Below, piece by piece: positions 32,444-40,288 of a DNA stretch of 64,000 nt. The position numbers were made by a program, and so were the translations under genes. Under the pieces are notes generated by a model. The model was not told the DNA's origin. It did no database searches and saw only the letters and a list, made by a program, of their open reading frames with translations. Position 1 is the first letter of the stretch. The number at the start of each line of letters is the position of its first letter. Source of the stretch: Clostridia bacterium (GTDB lineage Bacteria; Bacillota; Clostridia; Oscillospirales; Acutalibacteraceae); assembly GCA_030526115.1 (NCBI GenBank), contig JAUNDK010000006.1, forward strand, positions 1 through 64,000. Direction: 5' to 3'.

Positions 32444-33055
32444 TTACTTGTTTAACATATATACATCTGCGCTAAGGTTCAGAGAACTCTCGCCTTTACC
32501 CGCAGAATCATCAATTCTGTATGATGTGATTCTTATGGAAGGATATGACACAAAAATATCGTCAATAAGCTTTTCAATATCTTTTCTGTTTCCCTTTGCC
32601 TTAATTCCTGTGCCAAGGGTCAGAATCGGTATATAGGATTTGCTGTAATCAACTGTTTCCTCTGTTAATCCGAGGTAATAAGGAGTAAGCAAAGCCTCTG
32701 CCGTGCCCATCTCAAGGCTTGTCATACTGAGATTATGCTCCTCTGTAACCAGAGTTGTGAGAAGCTTATCCACCTCATAGTTCTCCATATATTCAAAGAA
32801 ACTGTCAGTCGCCTCAGCATATCCCTCTTCGGCCTTTGTGCTTATATCTCCGAGTTTTGAGAGTGAAAGTATAGCCGCTTCCATCGGGAGCTTCTGCTCC
32901 TCGAGCTGAATAATCTGCTCGTCAAGCTTGTCGGCTCTGTCCATCTGCGGATTAATTCCAAGTTTGAGGAAAAGAAACAGCGCAACAACTATTGCGAGTA
33001 CATAGAGGAGAACTTTATCTCTGTGGGTAAGTTCCGATGATATTACAAGTTTCAT
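32444..33055 (-). CDS. pilO: PilO-like pilus assembly protein
   Basis: A 203-residue bitopic protein: short cytoplasmic start, one membrane helix (KVLLYVLAIVVALFLFLKLGI), a coiled-coil stretch (LDEQIIQLEEQKLPMEAAILSL) and a C-terminal ferredoxin-like domain ending in ADVYMLNK. That is the architecture of PilO/GspM, the alignment-complex partner of PilN. Position after the PilM-PilN fusion and before pilB supports the assignment. ATG at 33055 lies seven bases after the previous stop with GAGGAG just ahead; an in-frame GTG at 33076 inside the previous gene is an alternative. Confidence 0.75.
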   Translation of the reverse strand: MKLVISSELTHRDKVLLYVLAIVVALFLFLKLGINPQMDRADKLDEQIIQLEEQKLPMEAAILSLSKLGDISTKAEEGYAEATDSFFEYMENYEVDKLLTTLVTEEHNLSMTSLEMGTAEALLTPYYLGLTEETVDYSKSYIPILTLGTGIKAKGNRKDIEKLIDDIFVSYPSIRITSYRIDDSAGKGESSLNLSADVYMLNK

Positions 33056-33062
33056 ATTCTCC

Positions 33063-34511
33063 TCACTTTCCTGCACCGGTATTCAAAGAACACGATACAT
33101 TGATATTGTAGCTTTCTCCGTCAGAGAGAAGCTGGTAACCTGAATACTCAACGTCCATAAAAAGGCCTGTTTCATTAAGCGCCTTGATGAATTCGTTTAT
33201 TGTTGTAGGGTCTGTTCCCACAGCTGTAAAGTTAATGGTACCGCTTATACTGTCGTAGCTTCTGATGTTTACATCTGCTATTCCGGTTCCGCACTTTGAG
33301 ATGGTATCTCCGAGGGAGCTCATGGCATATGGGTAAGAATCAATGGCATCTCTTATTCTCTGGGCTGTTGCTTTATTGCTGTTCAGCTCCGCCGCAGATT
33401 CAATTCCTCCGCTGTATGTATCATAGGCTTTACGGTTGAGCTCGTTGCCGACAAAGGTCTGAAGGCTGTCGAGCTGCTGCTGTTTTTTATTGTTTTTCAG
33501 GGTAAGAGTGCTGGTAAATATTGCCAGAATCGCACACAATGCAAGTATCGGAAGAACAGTCAGCAGTTTTCTGTCTCTTTCTTTTATTCTCTCTGCATCT
33601 GTGCTTGTCTCTGCCATCAGATTACATGATTTATCGGCAAGAACGAAAATACCGGCATGTGAAAATGTTTCTGCCAAAGTACCCTCTTTTATTATCAGAG
33701 CTCCGCCCTCTGCAATTGTGTTGGCAGAAAGACCGAGTCCCTTTACCTGCGGAGCAGATACATCATAGTCTTCATCACTGAATCCAAGGAAGAAAACCTC
33801 TTTTGCCGGATGTTCAGACCTCTGTGAACTCTGGAACTGCATGAGCTGAGATACATTTCGTGTTACCTCTCCACCGAATCCCTCGCTGCCATGGGGTGTG
33901 AACAGTCTTACTGTGGATAAGTTGACATATTTACCCTGTTCTATGAGGATTGAAGAGAGCACTTCACCCTGCAGTGAGAGAACTATGCAGTCTTTTTCTT
34001 TGACATCATCCACGAAGTTCAGAGTATTGATAATTCCGCAGCGCACAGATGTGATATATCCGAGCTTGACCCCTGCTTTCTCAAAAGCCTGTTGAAGCTC
34101 AAGAATATATGTTTTCTCGGCGCACATGGCGAGAACCTGTGCCTGACCGTTTTCCTTTGAGAGCAGCATATATGCACTTGCCTGCTCTTCCACCGTCATT
34201 ACATTATCGCTGAACTCGTTGAGTATTATCTTTTTTATCTGCTTGTAACCGACTGCGGGAACATTCATCTGTCTTGAACGTATGTGGTTTCCGTCCACAG
34301 CAAGAATAATATCCTTTTTGGGAAGATTGTGTTCTTCCCATGTGGTTTTTATGCCCTCGGCAAAAACATCTACATCGGTGATAACTCCGTTGATAACGCA
34401 GTTAACGCTGAATTCGACATCTATTTTCTTTTCAATGGTTATGGAATTCTCGGCACCGCTTCCGCAAAGCACCTGAACCCTGTTTCCGGTAAAAGTTACA
34501 ATAGTTTTCAT
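33063..34511 (-). CDS. PilM-PilN fusion (GspL-like) pilus assembly protein
   Basis: A 482-residue protein combining two usually separate pilus proteins. Residues 1-300 look like the actin-like PilM (MKTIVTFTGNRVQVL start, DIILAVDGNHIRSRQMNVP, IVLSLQGEVLSSILIEQG). A membrane helix lies at about 318-340 (LLTVLPILALCAILAIFTSTL), and residues 345-482 are a PilN-like periplasm-facing part: coiled coil, then a ferredoxin-like domain (INEFIKALNETGLFMDVEYSG). The layout equals that of GspL of type II secretion. Neighbours pilC and pilO confirm the pilus context. A separate pilM or pilN is not seen in the operon. Confidence 0.82.
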   Translation of the reverse strand: MKTIVTFTGNRVQVLCGSGAENSITIEKKIDVEFSVNCVINGVITDVDVFAEGIKTTWEEHNLPKKDIILAVDGNHIRSRQMNVPAVGYKQIKKIILNEFSDNVMTVEEQASAYMLLSKENGQAQVLAMCAEKTYILELQQAFEKAGVKLGYITSVRCGIINTLNFVDDVKEKDCIVLSLQGEVLSSILIEQGKYVNLSTVRLFTPHGSEGFGGEVTRNVSQLMQFQSSQRSEHPAKEVFFLGFSDEDYDVSAPQVKGLGLSANTIAEGGALIIKEGTLAETFSHAGIFVLADKSCNLMAETSTDAERIKERDRKLLTVLPILALCAILAIFTSTLTLKNNKKQQQLDSLQTFVGNELNRKAYDTYSGGIESAAELNSNKATAQRIRDAIDSYPYAMSSLGDTISKCGTGIADVNIRSYDSISGTINFTAVGTDPTTINEFIKALNETGLFMDVEYSGYQLLSDGESYNINVSCSLNTGAGK

Positions 34512-34535
34512 TGTTATACCTTTATGATTTTTATT

Positions 34536-35753
34536 TTACATTATGTTTCCGTAGTCTGAGCCTGAACCGGCTATGGAGTTATATGAGCCGAATATAGGAA
34601 TCAGAACCGCGAGCATGATAACACCAACCAGCAGGCCCATAACAATAAGCATGAGCGGTTCCATCATTGTTACAAGTCTGTTTATGGCAAGTTCAGATTC
34701 ATAATCATAAGAATCGGCTATTACGTCGAGCATTTCTCCGAGGTTTCCGGTTTCCTCACCGACATTTACCGAACTTACAAGTTTAAGCTCGAAACCATCG
34801 ATGGTTTTTATGGCTCCGGCAAGACTTTCACCCCTCTTGATGAGTCTGACGGCTTCATCAAACTGAGCGTTGATATAGGCATTGCCTACGGTTCTTCCGG
34901 CTGTAACCATGGAATTTACAATCGGTACTCCGCTTCCGTAAAGGCTTGAGAGAGTTCTTGCAAATCTTGCGGTGTAAATTGTACGAAGAAGTTTTCCCAC
35001 AACGGGAAGCTTCAGCTTTATCTTATCCCACATTATTCTTATATGGGTGATTTTCATGATTATTTTCATCAATGCTACAAGCACAAATGCGAGTATTATG
35101 AGCAGATACCAGTATGAGGTTATGACATCGCTCAGTCCCATAACCGCCTTTGTTATCACAGGCAGTTCCATGGAAGCAAAAATATCATCAAACTGCGGAA
35201 GAATATAAACACAGCAGAAAATGATAATTCCAACCATCATTACCGCCAGCACGGCAGGATAAACCATGGCAGACTTTATCTTTGAATTGGTTTTGTGCTC
35301 TTTATCGTAATGAGCAGCCATACGTTTTGCGGTTTTATCTATGGATCCTCCGGTTTCGGCAGACCTCATCATATTAACAAGAAGTTCCGGGAATGCAGGA
35401 GCTTCTTTTTCCATGGCATCTGAAATAGATTCACCTCGGCGTATGTTTTTCAACAGTCCGGTGTAAACATTTTTCTCGGATTTTCTGAGATTTTCTTCAC
35501 CGGCAATTATGGTGAGAGCTCTTACGAGAGGAACACCTGCCCCGAGCAGAGTTCCAATCTGACGGCAGAAATCAGCTATAACGGGAGTTTTCAGCTTTAC
35601 ATTGTGCTTTTTCTCCTTAAGTTCTTCGCATTCCGTAAGGAAAAAACCATCCTGTTTAACTTTTTCCGCCACGGCACTTCTGTCCTGAGCAACGGTTCTG
35701 CCACGGATAGTCTTACCGTTCTGACCGATTGCAGTATATTTAAATTCAGGCAT
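34536..35753 (-). CDS. pilC: Type IV pilus inner-membrane platform protein PilC (GspF family)
   Basis: A 405-residue polytopic platform protein that couples the PilB motor to pilin insertion. It has two T2SSF repeats, each a cytoplasmic helical bundle (FCRQIGTLLGAGVPLVRALTII and FARTLSSLYGSGVPIVNSMVTAG) followed by membrane helices, and an N-terminal FKYTAIGQNGKTIRG strand segment typical of PilC/GspF. The Met at 35753 is used since it matches the family start; its ribosome binding site (GCGGGG) is weak. It lies 29 bases after pilD. Confidence 0.92.
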   Translation of the reverse strand: MPEFKYTAIGQNGKTIRGRTVAQDRSAVAEKVKQDGFFLTECEELKEKKHNVKLKTPVIADFCRQIGTLLGAGVPLVRALTIIAGEENLRKSEKNVYTGLLKNIRRGESISDAMEKEAPAFPELLVNMMRSAETGGSIDKTAKRMAAHYDKEHKTNSKIKSAMVYPAVLAVMMVGIIIFCCVYILPQFDDIFASMELPVITKAVMGLSDVITSYWYLLIILAFVLVALMKIIMKITHIRIMWDKIKLKLPVVGKLLRTIYTARFARTLSSLYGSGVPIVNSMVTAGRTVGNAYINAQFDEAVRLIKRGESLAGAIKTIDGFELKLVSSVNVGEETGNLGEMLDVIADSYDYESELAINRLVTMMEPLMLIVMGLLVGVIMLAVLIPIFGSYNSIAGSGSDYGNIM

Positions 35754-35782
35754 GGTAAAAACCCCGCTTTCATTCAGAGTGA

Positions 35783-36574
35783 TTAAAACATGAACAAAGC
35801 AAGATACCACTCAAGTATCTGTGCTCCGTAAAATAAACCTGTAACAATTCCCAGACAAAGGAAAGGACCGAATGCAAAATGCTCTTTTCTCTCCTTTTTA
35901 CCGGATACAAGCAGATACACCGCATAAGCGCCTCCGCTTATCAGTGCAAAGAAAAGCGAAACAAGGCTGAGTTTCCAGCCGAGCATAATTCCTGCGGCAG
36001 CCATCAGTTTGATGTCTCCGCCGCCAAAGGCTCCGTCAATAACAAGACACATCAGAAACATGGGAAGACTTACACAGAACACACCGATTACCCTCTCAGC
36101 TATTCCCATATTATGGAAACAGAATGCCGAGGCTATTCCCAACAGGGCAAGAACAAGGGGAAATCTGTTCGGAATCTCCATGGTATCGGCATCGATGAAT
36201 GCTGTACATGTAAGCACACATATAACAGCAAAATAAAGTACAGCTCCGATGATTGCTTTATGGTCTCCAAAAGCTGTCAGTCTGAGACCGGTGAAATACC
36301 ACAGGCAGAACAAAGCGGAAAAGCCGCCCAGAAGCTCCATGAAAGCATATCTGAAGGAAATTTTTGCTTTGCAGTAAGCACATTTTCCACCGAGCAGAAA
36401 CCATGAGAACACGGGAACCATGTGGTAAGATTTAAGTTTTTTCCCACATGATGTGCACAGCGATCTTCCGGATATATAATTCATGCCTCTCGGAAGGCGG
36501 TAAATAACCACATTCAGAAAACTGAACACAGCTGCCCCCAGCATGAAAACAAGAAAACAAATAAGAAATACCAT
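35783..36574 (-). CDS. pilD: Prepilin peptidase / N-methyltransferase
   Basis: Membrane aspartyl protease that removes the prepilin leader and methylates the new N-terminal residue. The 263 residues show the N-terminal methylase part with paired cysteines (CTSCGKK and CAYCKAK) and the two catalytic aspartates, in FIDADTMEIPNRF and in FGGGDIKLM. Eight membrane helices fit the family. Its substrates are the four prepilins encoded just upstream. A terminator lies between the pilin gene and pilD, so pilD and the assembly genes should be transcribed at lower level than pilin. Confidence 0.95.
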   Translation of the reverse strand: MVFLICFLVFMLGAAVFSFLNVVIYRLPRGMNYISGRSLCTSCGKKLKSYHMVPVFSWFLLGGKCAYCKAKISFRYAFMELLGGFSALFCLWYFTGLRLTAFGDHKAIIGAVLYFAVICVLTCTAFIDADTMEIPNRFPLVLALLGIASAFCFHNMGIAERVIGVFCVSLPMFLMCLVIDGAFGGGDIKLMAAAGIMLGWKLSLVSLFFALISGGAYAVYLLVSGKKERKEHFAFGPFLCLGIVTGLFYGAQILEWYLALFMF

Positions 36575-36581
36575 TATATTG

Positions 36582-36614
36582 TAAAAAAGAGGGTCCCTTA
36601 AAAGAAACCCTCTT
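36582..36614 (-). terminator. Intra-operon terminator between the major pilin and pilD
   Basis: Minus strand AAGAGGGT...ACCCTCTT (arms 36587-36594 and 36607-36614) followed by TTTTTTAC. Partial read-through would give high pilin and low assembly-factor levels. Confidence 0.85.
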
Positions 36615-36631
36615 GCATTTTCAGTTTAGTT

Positions 36632-37042
36632 TTATGCTTTGCTCCAGCCGCCTGTTACGCTGTTGTAAACATATATGCTGCCACCTGTTGTTGTGTAGTT
36701 GATAGCTGAAATGTATGGGTGTCCGTTCTTGGATTCAACTGTTACGGAATTGATAATTCCCTCAACATCCGCAATCTGAGCAACACCTGCGATGAATGTC
36801 TCATCCTGAATACCATCTTCTACTATTCCGAGACCGTATGCCTCATTGAGCTGAACATCAGCTGCAAGAAGAACGTTTCTGCACTCTGCCGAAACACTCT
36901 CATCCTTCGCCTTATCGATGAATCCGAGCATGGATGGAACAACCGCTGCGGCAAGAATAGCAATAATTACGAGCACAACGAGAAGCTCAACAAGAGTAAA
37001 GCCCTTTTTATTGTTTTTTCTGAGTTTCTGAATCTTGGTCAT
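36632..37042 (-). CDS. pilA: Major type IV prepilin (PilA-like)
   Basis: A 136-residue prepilin. Basic leader KLRKNNKKG is cut before FTLVELLVVLVIIAILAAAVVPSM, with the canonical Glu at mature position 5. The globular part is short (about 105 residues) and ends in an aromatic YVYNSVTGGW segment, similar to the ComGC/PilA-type pilins of Gram-positive bacteria. ATG at 37042 has AAAGGTG upstream; a GTG at 37054 overlaps that site. It directly follows the c-di-GMP-I riboswitch and is followed by its own terminator, which is consistent with a highly expressed main subunit. Confidence 0.9.
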   Translation of the reverse strand: MTKIQKLRKNNKKGFTLVELLVVLVIIAILAAAVVPSMLGFIDKAKDESVSAECRNVLLAADVQLNEAYGLGIVEDGIQDETFIAGVAQIADVEGIINSVTVESKNGHPYISAINYTTTGGSIYVYNSVTGGWSKA

Positions 37043-37077
37043 TGTTCTTTTCACCTTTCTGATTTTGCAATAAGTAT

Positions 37078-37104
37078 ATCTGTTTATACACAGACTAAAC
37101 AGAT
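37078..37104 (-). other. Perfect hairpin in the pilin leader
   Basis: ATCTGTTTA and TAAACAGAT form a 9-pair hairpin with loop TACACAGAC, 36 bases before the pilin start and after the riboswitch terminator. It has no T-tract, so it may protect or space the mature mRNA 5' end. Confidence 0.5.
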
Positions 37105-37117
37105 TTGTGAAGCAATT

Positions 37118-37160
37118 TCAAAAAATACAAAAGAGCCTCACAGCAGTGGCTGCAAAGCTC
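37118..37160 (-). terminator. Riboswitch-linked terminator before the pilin gene
   Basis: Minus strand GAGCT...GGCTC with inner GCAGCC/CTGC pairing (37133-37160) followed by TTTTGTATTTTTTG. It stands between the c-di-GMP aptamer and pilA and is the likely expression platform. Confidence 0.75.
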
Positions 37161-37257
37161 CGATAAACCCAATATTTGCGTATAAACCAGAATTTATGTT
37201 TTTATATGCATGTTATGTATCTGAAGCTTACTTTTATACATGCTTTAACTTAAATAC

Positions 37258-37341
37258 AACTGGCTACCACATACCGATGAAACTACGGCATTCAGGCCCT
37301 TTAGCTTTGCGTCACTGAATTTCTCCAGCTTTGCCTTTTAA
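37258..37341 (-). ncRNA. c-di-GMP-I riboswitch (GEMM-I) upstream of the pilin operon
   Basis: Minus-strand sequence has all the hallmark segments in order: GGCAAAGC, a GAAA tetraloop, GTGACGCAAAGCTA, GGGCCTGA, CGGTA and GGTAGCC closing on the first GGC. These match the Vibrio Vc2-type aptamer that binds cyclic di-GMP. A promoter sits just upstream and a terminator downstream, so the element controls transcription of pilA and, by read-through, pilD-pilC-pilMN-pilO-pilB. Whether c-di-GMP turns it on or off cannot be settled by eye. Confidence 0.93.
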
Positions 37342-37353
37342 ATTTATAGAATT

Positions 37354-37381
37354 ATTATAACATTTAAAGAATATATTTCAA
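37354..37381 (-). promoter_or_regulatory. Promoter of the riboswitch-pilA transcript
   Basis: Minus strand TTGAAA (37376-37381), 16-base spacer, TATAAT (37354-37359) with TG one base upstream. It lies between the minor prepilin genes and the aptamer, making the riboswitch a separate transcription unit. Confidence 0.75.
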
Positions 37382-37396
37382 TAGGTAAACTGAAAT

Positions 37397-37960
37397 TTAG
37401 TTTTCAAAATAAATCTCATCACTCACCATAACCGGCGTCACCGAGATTTCCTCTGTATTATGGCATTCTATTATTTTCTCGGTTGAATATGCCACATTAA
37501 GTGTTCTGTGCAATACCGTCAGATTTATCCTGACCAGATTATCTCTTACTTTTGTGAACCTGAGATTATCCACCGTAAATCCACGGTAAGATGCACTTTC
37601 AAGCTTATGATCTACCGCTTCACTCACCGTTTCTCCGTTCTCGATAAGCTCGGCATAGTGAATAAGCAGTTCTCCGTCTTTTGCATACAGATATGCGGAA
37701 TCGAATGAGATAATCTTCCCGCTTTCATCAATGGTAACATTGTTTCCTGCGGTGCTTATGTCAACTGAAATTCTGTCCAGTATAATATCGCTGACAACAG
37801 CTGCCTCGTTCAGCGTTTTCATGTTACTGTATATTCTGAAGCCCGGTGTTATCACCACTATGGCCCCAACCGTAAATATTGCTGTAAGCGCAAAAGTTAT
37901 CAGCAGCTCCGCAAGGGTCACTCCGCTTTTGCCACGCAGTATAAGTTTTGTTTTTTTCAA
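37397..37960 (-). CDS. Minor prepilin with N-terminal methylation motif
   Basis: A 187-residue prepilin-like protein. The basic leader KKTKLILRGKSG is followed by VTLAELLITFALTAIFTVGAIVVI, with Glu at mature position 5, so PilD should process it. The rest is a beta-rich globular domain (TLNEAAVVSDIILDRISVDI onward) of the GspJ/PilW size class. TTG at 37960 is preferred as start: GGGAG lies eight bases upstream and the leader then has a normal length. It is the third of three minor prepilin genes and lies just before the riboswitch promoter. Confidence 0.82.
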   Translation of the reverse strand: MKKTKLILRGKSGVTLAELLITFALTAIFTVGAIVVITPGFRIYSNMKTLNEAAVVSDIILDRISVDISTAGNNVTIDESGKIISFDSAYLYAKDGELLIHYAELIENGETVSEAVDHKLESASYRGFTVDNLRFTKVRDNLVRINLTVLHRTLNVAYSTEKIIECHNTEEISVTPVMVSDEIYFEN

Positions 37961-38004
37961 AATACAGTCTCCCAAAAGAATTTATCTTTTTATCGATGCT
38001 TCGG

Positions 38005-38334
38005 TTACTCTCTGTCTCCGAAATAGTACACACTTCCATGTCTGCTTTCATAAACTCCCGTGGATGAATCAACGCTGAATGTTCCGTTATCACCGGAAAA
38101 GACGAGCCTTGTTCCCGTTGCTCCCGGAACCTGTTCGGAATCAGTATAAAAATCCGAGTAGAGTATTTCCGTTCTTTTTCTCATATCGTCACATCTCTGA
38201 AACACTCTTCCCGAAAGCCTGACAGCAGAAGCGTACATGGCAAGAACCATCATAAGTATAAAGAAAGCAACCAGCACATTTGCCATGGTTACTCCGGATT
38301 TTTCCGAAAGTATCAGTCTGATTTTCTTTATCAT
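38005..38334 (-). CDS. Minor prepilin lacking Glu5
   Basis: A 109-residue prepilin-like protein. Leader KKIRLILSEKSG precedes VTMANVLVAFFILMMVLAMYASAV; the fifth residue after the cut is Asn, not the usual Glu. Such pseudopilins (PilV/GspI or GspK position) often sit at the pilus tip. The globular part is very small (about 70 residues), with a Tyr-rich end (SVYYFGDRE). It starts three bases after the stop of the upstream prepilin gene, showing cotranscription. Confidence 0.75.
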   Translation of the reverse strand: MIKKIRLILSEKSGVTMANVLVAFFILMMVLAMYASAVRLSGRVFQRCDDMRKRTEILYSDFYTDSEQVPGATGTRLVFSGDNGTFSVDSSTGVYESRHGSVYYFGDRE

Positions 38335-38337
38335 AGT

Positions 38338-38886
38338 CTATCTCCTTTCGGATAATTTCCAGCTGAGGTTATCACCGTAGGCAGTAAGCTTATACATACT
38401 TCTCACCATATGTTTTTCACCGCTTTTTTCCGCAGTAACATCCACGTGCAGAATAATATCGTTAAGTGTTCTGCCACCTGAATATTCCCAGTAGAGCTTC
38501 AGGGTGATTTCTCCGCTGTTCTTAATAAAATCTTCAGGCTCGGTCATCTCAAACTCTCTGGTAGCTTCTGTGCTTCTGTGGCCGTATTCGTTTTCATCCA
38601 GATATGGCCATCCGACAGAATAACCAAGAGCGTTATTCTTTATGGTATCAGTAACATATTTATATATTCCGTCGCCGCCGTCAACGAGATTGTATTCCAG
38701 CTCTTTTGAAACACTCACACTGCTTACTCTGCACTGTTCCCTGTTACCAAGAGCGGTTGCCCTTTTCATCAGCATGGAACTTGAAAGAAACAGTGAAAGA
38801 CACAACACCATGAATATGGACATTATGCATATAGCCAGAACCATAGCGGCACCGTCTTTTTTCTTCAATATATTTTTACTGTTCAT
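38338..38886 (-). CDS. Minor prepilin, PilX/GspK-like
   Basis: A 182-residue protein with a short basic leader (NSKNILKKKDG) and hydrophobic helix AAMVLAICIMSIFMVLCLSLFL; the mature position 5 is not Glu, as in PilX/GspK tip pseudopilins. The C-terminal domain (TREFEMTEPEDFIKNSGEITLKLYW) is beta-rich. First gene of the three-gene minor prepilin operon, directly after a TTGAAA-N17-TAAACT promoter. Confidence 0.72.
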   Translation of the reverse strand: MNSKNILKKKDGAAMVLAICIMSIFMVLCLSLFLSSSMLMKRATALGNREQCRVSSVSVSKELEYNLVDGGDGIYKYVTDTIKNNALGYSVGWPYLDENEYGHRSTEATREFEMTEPEDFIKNSGEITLKLYWEYSGGRTLNDIILHVDVTAEKSGEKHMVRSMYKLTAYGDNLSWKLSERR

Positions 38887-38916
38887 AGTAACTTTCCTAT
38901 AAAAATATTTGAATAT

Positions 38917-38945
38917 AGTTTATCACAGTAAAGAAATAATTTCAA
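38917..38945 (-). promoter_or_regulatory. Promoter of the minor prepilin operon
   Basis: Minus strand TTGAAA (38940-38945), 17-base spacer, TAAACT (38917-38922). Confidence 0.6.
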
Positions 38946-38959
38946 AGCTTTTCGAAAAC

Positions 38960-38990
38960 AAAAAGGGACATCGGCATAAACCGACATCCC
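38960..38990 (-). terminator. Terminator of prs
   Basis: Minus strand GGGATGTCGG...CCGATGTCCC (38981-38990 with 38965-38974, two central mismatches), followed by TTTTTG. Confidence 0.85.
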
Positions 38991-39007
38991 TGGAATTAGT
39001 TTATATA

Positions 39008-40144
39008 TTACTGAGCGTTTCTTGTCTCAATGAGAGCAGAAATCTTTGCATGGGAATCTACGAGAGTTCCGATGGATACATCATGGTTAAGTGCGGAGAT
39101 GTAGTAAGCTGCAAACTTGGAGCAGTCTACCTCATGGAACCATGGTCTGTCCTGAAGCTCAGGCATGAGGTAAGTGAGGTTGGAACCGAATACGCCATCG
39201 ATAACGCCGTCCTCATAAGCCTTGTCGAACTTCTCAAGACCTGCTGTGAAGATTGTGAATGTTGCGTAGCAGAGGAACTTATCTGCGCCTGCTGCCTTTG
39301 CCTTGTAAGCGATATCGAGCATAGACTCACCGGAAGCGATGATATCATCAGATACGAATACTGTCTTGCCCTCCATGCTCTCACCGAGGTACTCGTGAGC
39401 AACAATTGGGTTTCTTCCGTTTACAACTCTGGAGTAATCACGGCGCTTGTAGTACATGCCGAGGTCACAGCCGAGTGTGGATGCATAGTACATGTTTCTG
39501 TTTAATGCACCCTCATCAGGAGAGATAACCATGAAGTGGTCTTTATCGAACTTCTGCTCAGGAAGATCCTTGAACATCTCTTTGAGAACCTGATATGTTG
39601 GCATGAGATTGTCAAAGCCGAGAAGCGGAATAGCATTCATAACTCTTGGGTCATGAGCATCAAATGTAACAATGTTGTTTACGCCCATGCTCTGGAGCTC
39701 CTGAAGTGCATATGCGCAGTCAAGGGACTCTCTGTATGATCTTCTGTGCTGTCTGCCGCCGTAAAGGAGAGGCATAACAACGTTGATTCTGTGAGCCTTA
39801 CCGGAAGCAGCCTGGATAAGTCTCTTAAGATCCTGATAGTGATCGTCAGGAGACATACGGTTCTTGCCACCGAAGTAATCGTAAGTGATGCTGTAATTAC
39901 CTACGTCAACGATGAAGTAGAGATCATAACCTCTTACTGTCTCTGTGATCATACCCTTACTGTCACCGGACTGGAAACGTGGGCATACGTTGTCAATCAT
40001 GAATGTCTTGCACTCACAACCTGCTTCTTTTGCCCATCCGAGGAGATAATACTCAATCTTCTTTGCAAGTTCTCTTGCACCCTCAAGGGCAACAATACCG
40101 ATTGGAGCAACACTGCTTGAAGGGTCAAAATATTTCTTTTCCAT
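39008..40144 (-). CDS. prs: Ribose-phosphate pyrophosphokinase (PRPP synthase), long divergent form
   Basis: Makes phosphoribosyl pyrophosphate from ribose 5-phosphate and ATP for nucleotide, His and Trp synthesis. The 378 residues are longer than the usual 315. Conserved segments: MPLLYGGRQHRRSYRESLD (ATP-side flexible loop), VTFDAHDPRV, ISPDEGALNRNMYYA, and the PRPP-binding loop VFVSDDIIASGESMLDIA. An extra N-terminal region and the DDHYQDLKRLIQA insert distinguish it from standard Prs; such long forms occur in Clostridia. GAAAGGAACG precedes the ATG; monocistronic with own terminator. Confidence 0.9.
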   Translation of the reverse strand: MEKKYFDPSSSVAPIGIVALEGARELAKKIEYYLLGWAKEAGCECKTFMIDNVCPRFQSGDSKGMITETVRGYDLYFIVDVGNYSITYDYFGGKNRMSPDDHYQDLKRLIQAASGKAHRINVVMPLLYGGRQHRRSYRESLDCAYALQELQSMGVNNIVTFDAHDPRVMNAIPLLGFDNLMPTYQVLKEMFKDLPEQKFDKDHFMVISPDEGALNRNMYYASTLGCDLGMYYKRRDYSRVVNGRNPIVAHEYLGESMEGKTVFVSDDIIASGESMLDIAYKAKAAGADKFLCYATFTIFTAGLEKFDKAYEDGVIDGVFGSNLTYLMPELQDRPWFHEVDCSKFAAYYISALNHDVSIGTLVDSHAKISALIETRNAQ

Positions 40145-40288
40145 CTTACTCGTTCCTTTCGCCAGAAGTTTTTGTTTTTAACGAATTATTTAAGTCTGGT
40201 CGTGAGGAGATTATCCTCGCTCCCAAGATTTTAACATATATTTTGTCAATTTTCCATAAAATTTATATGGCTTTTTCATTTTTGGAAA

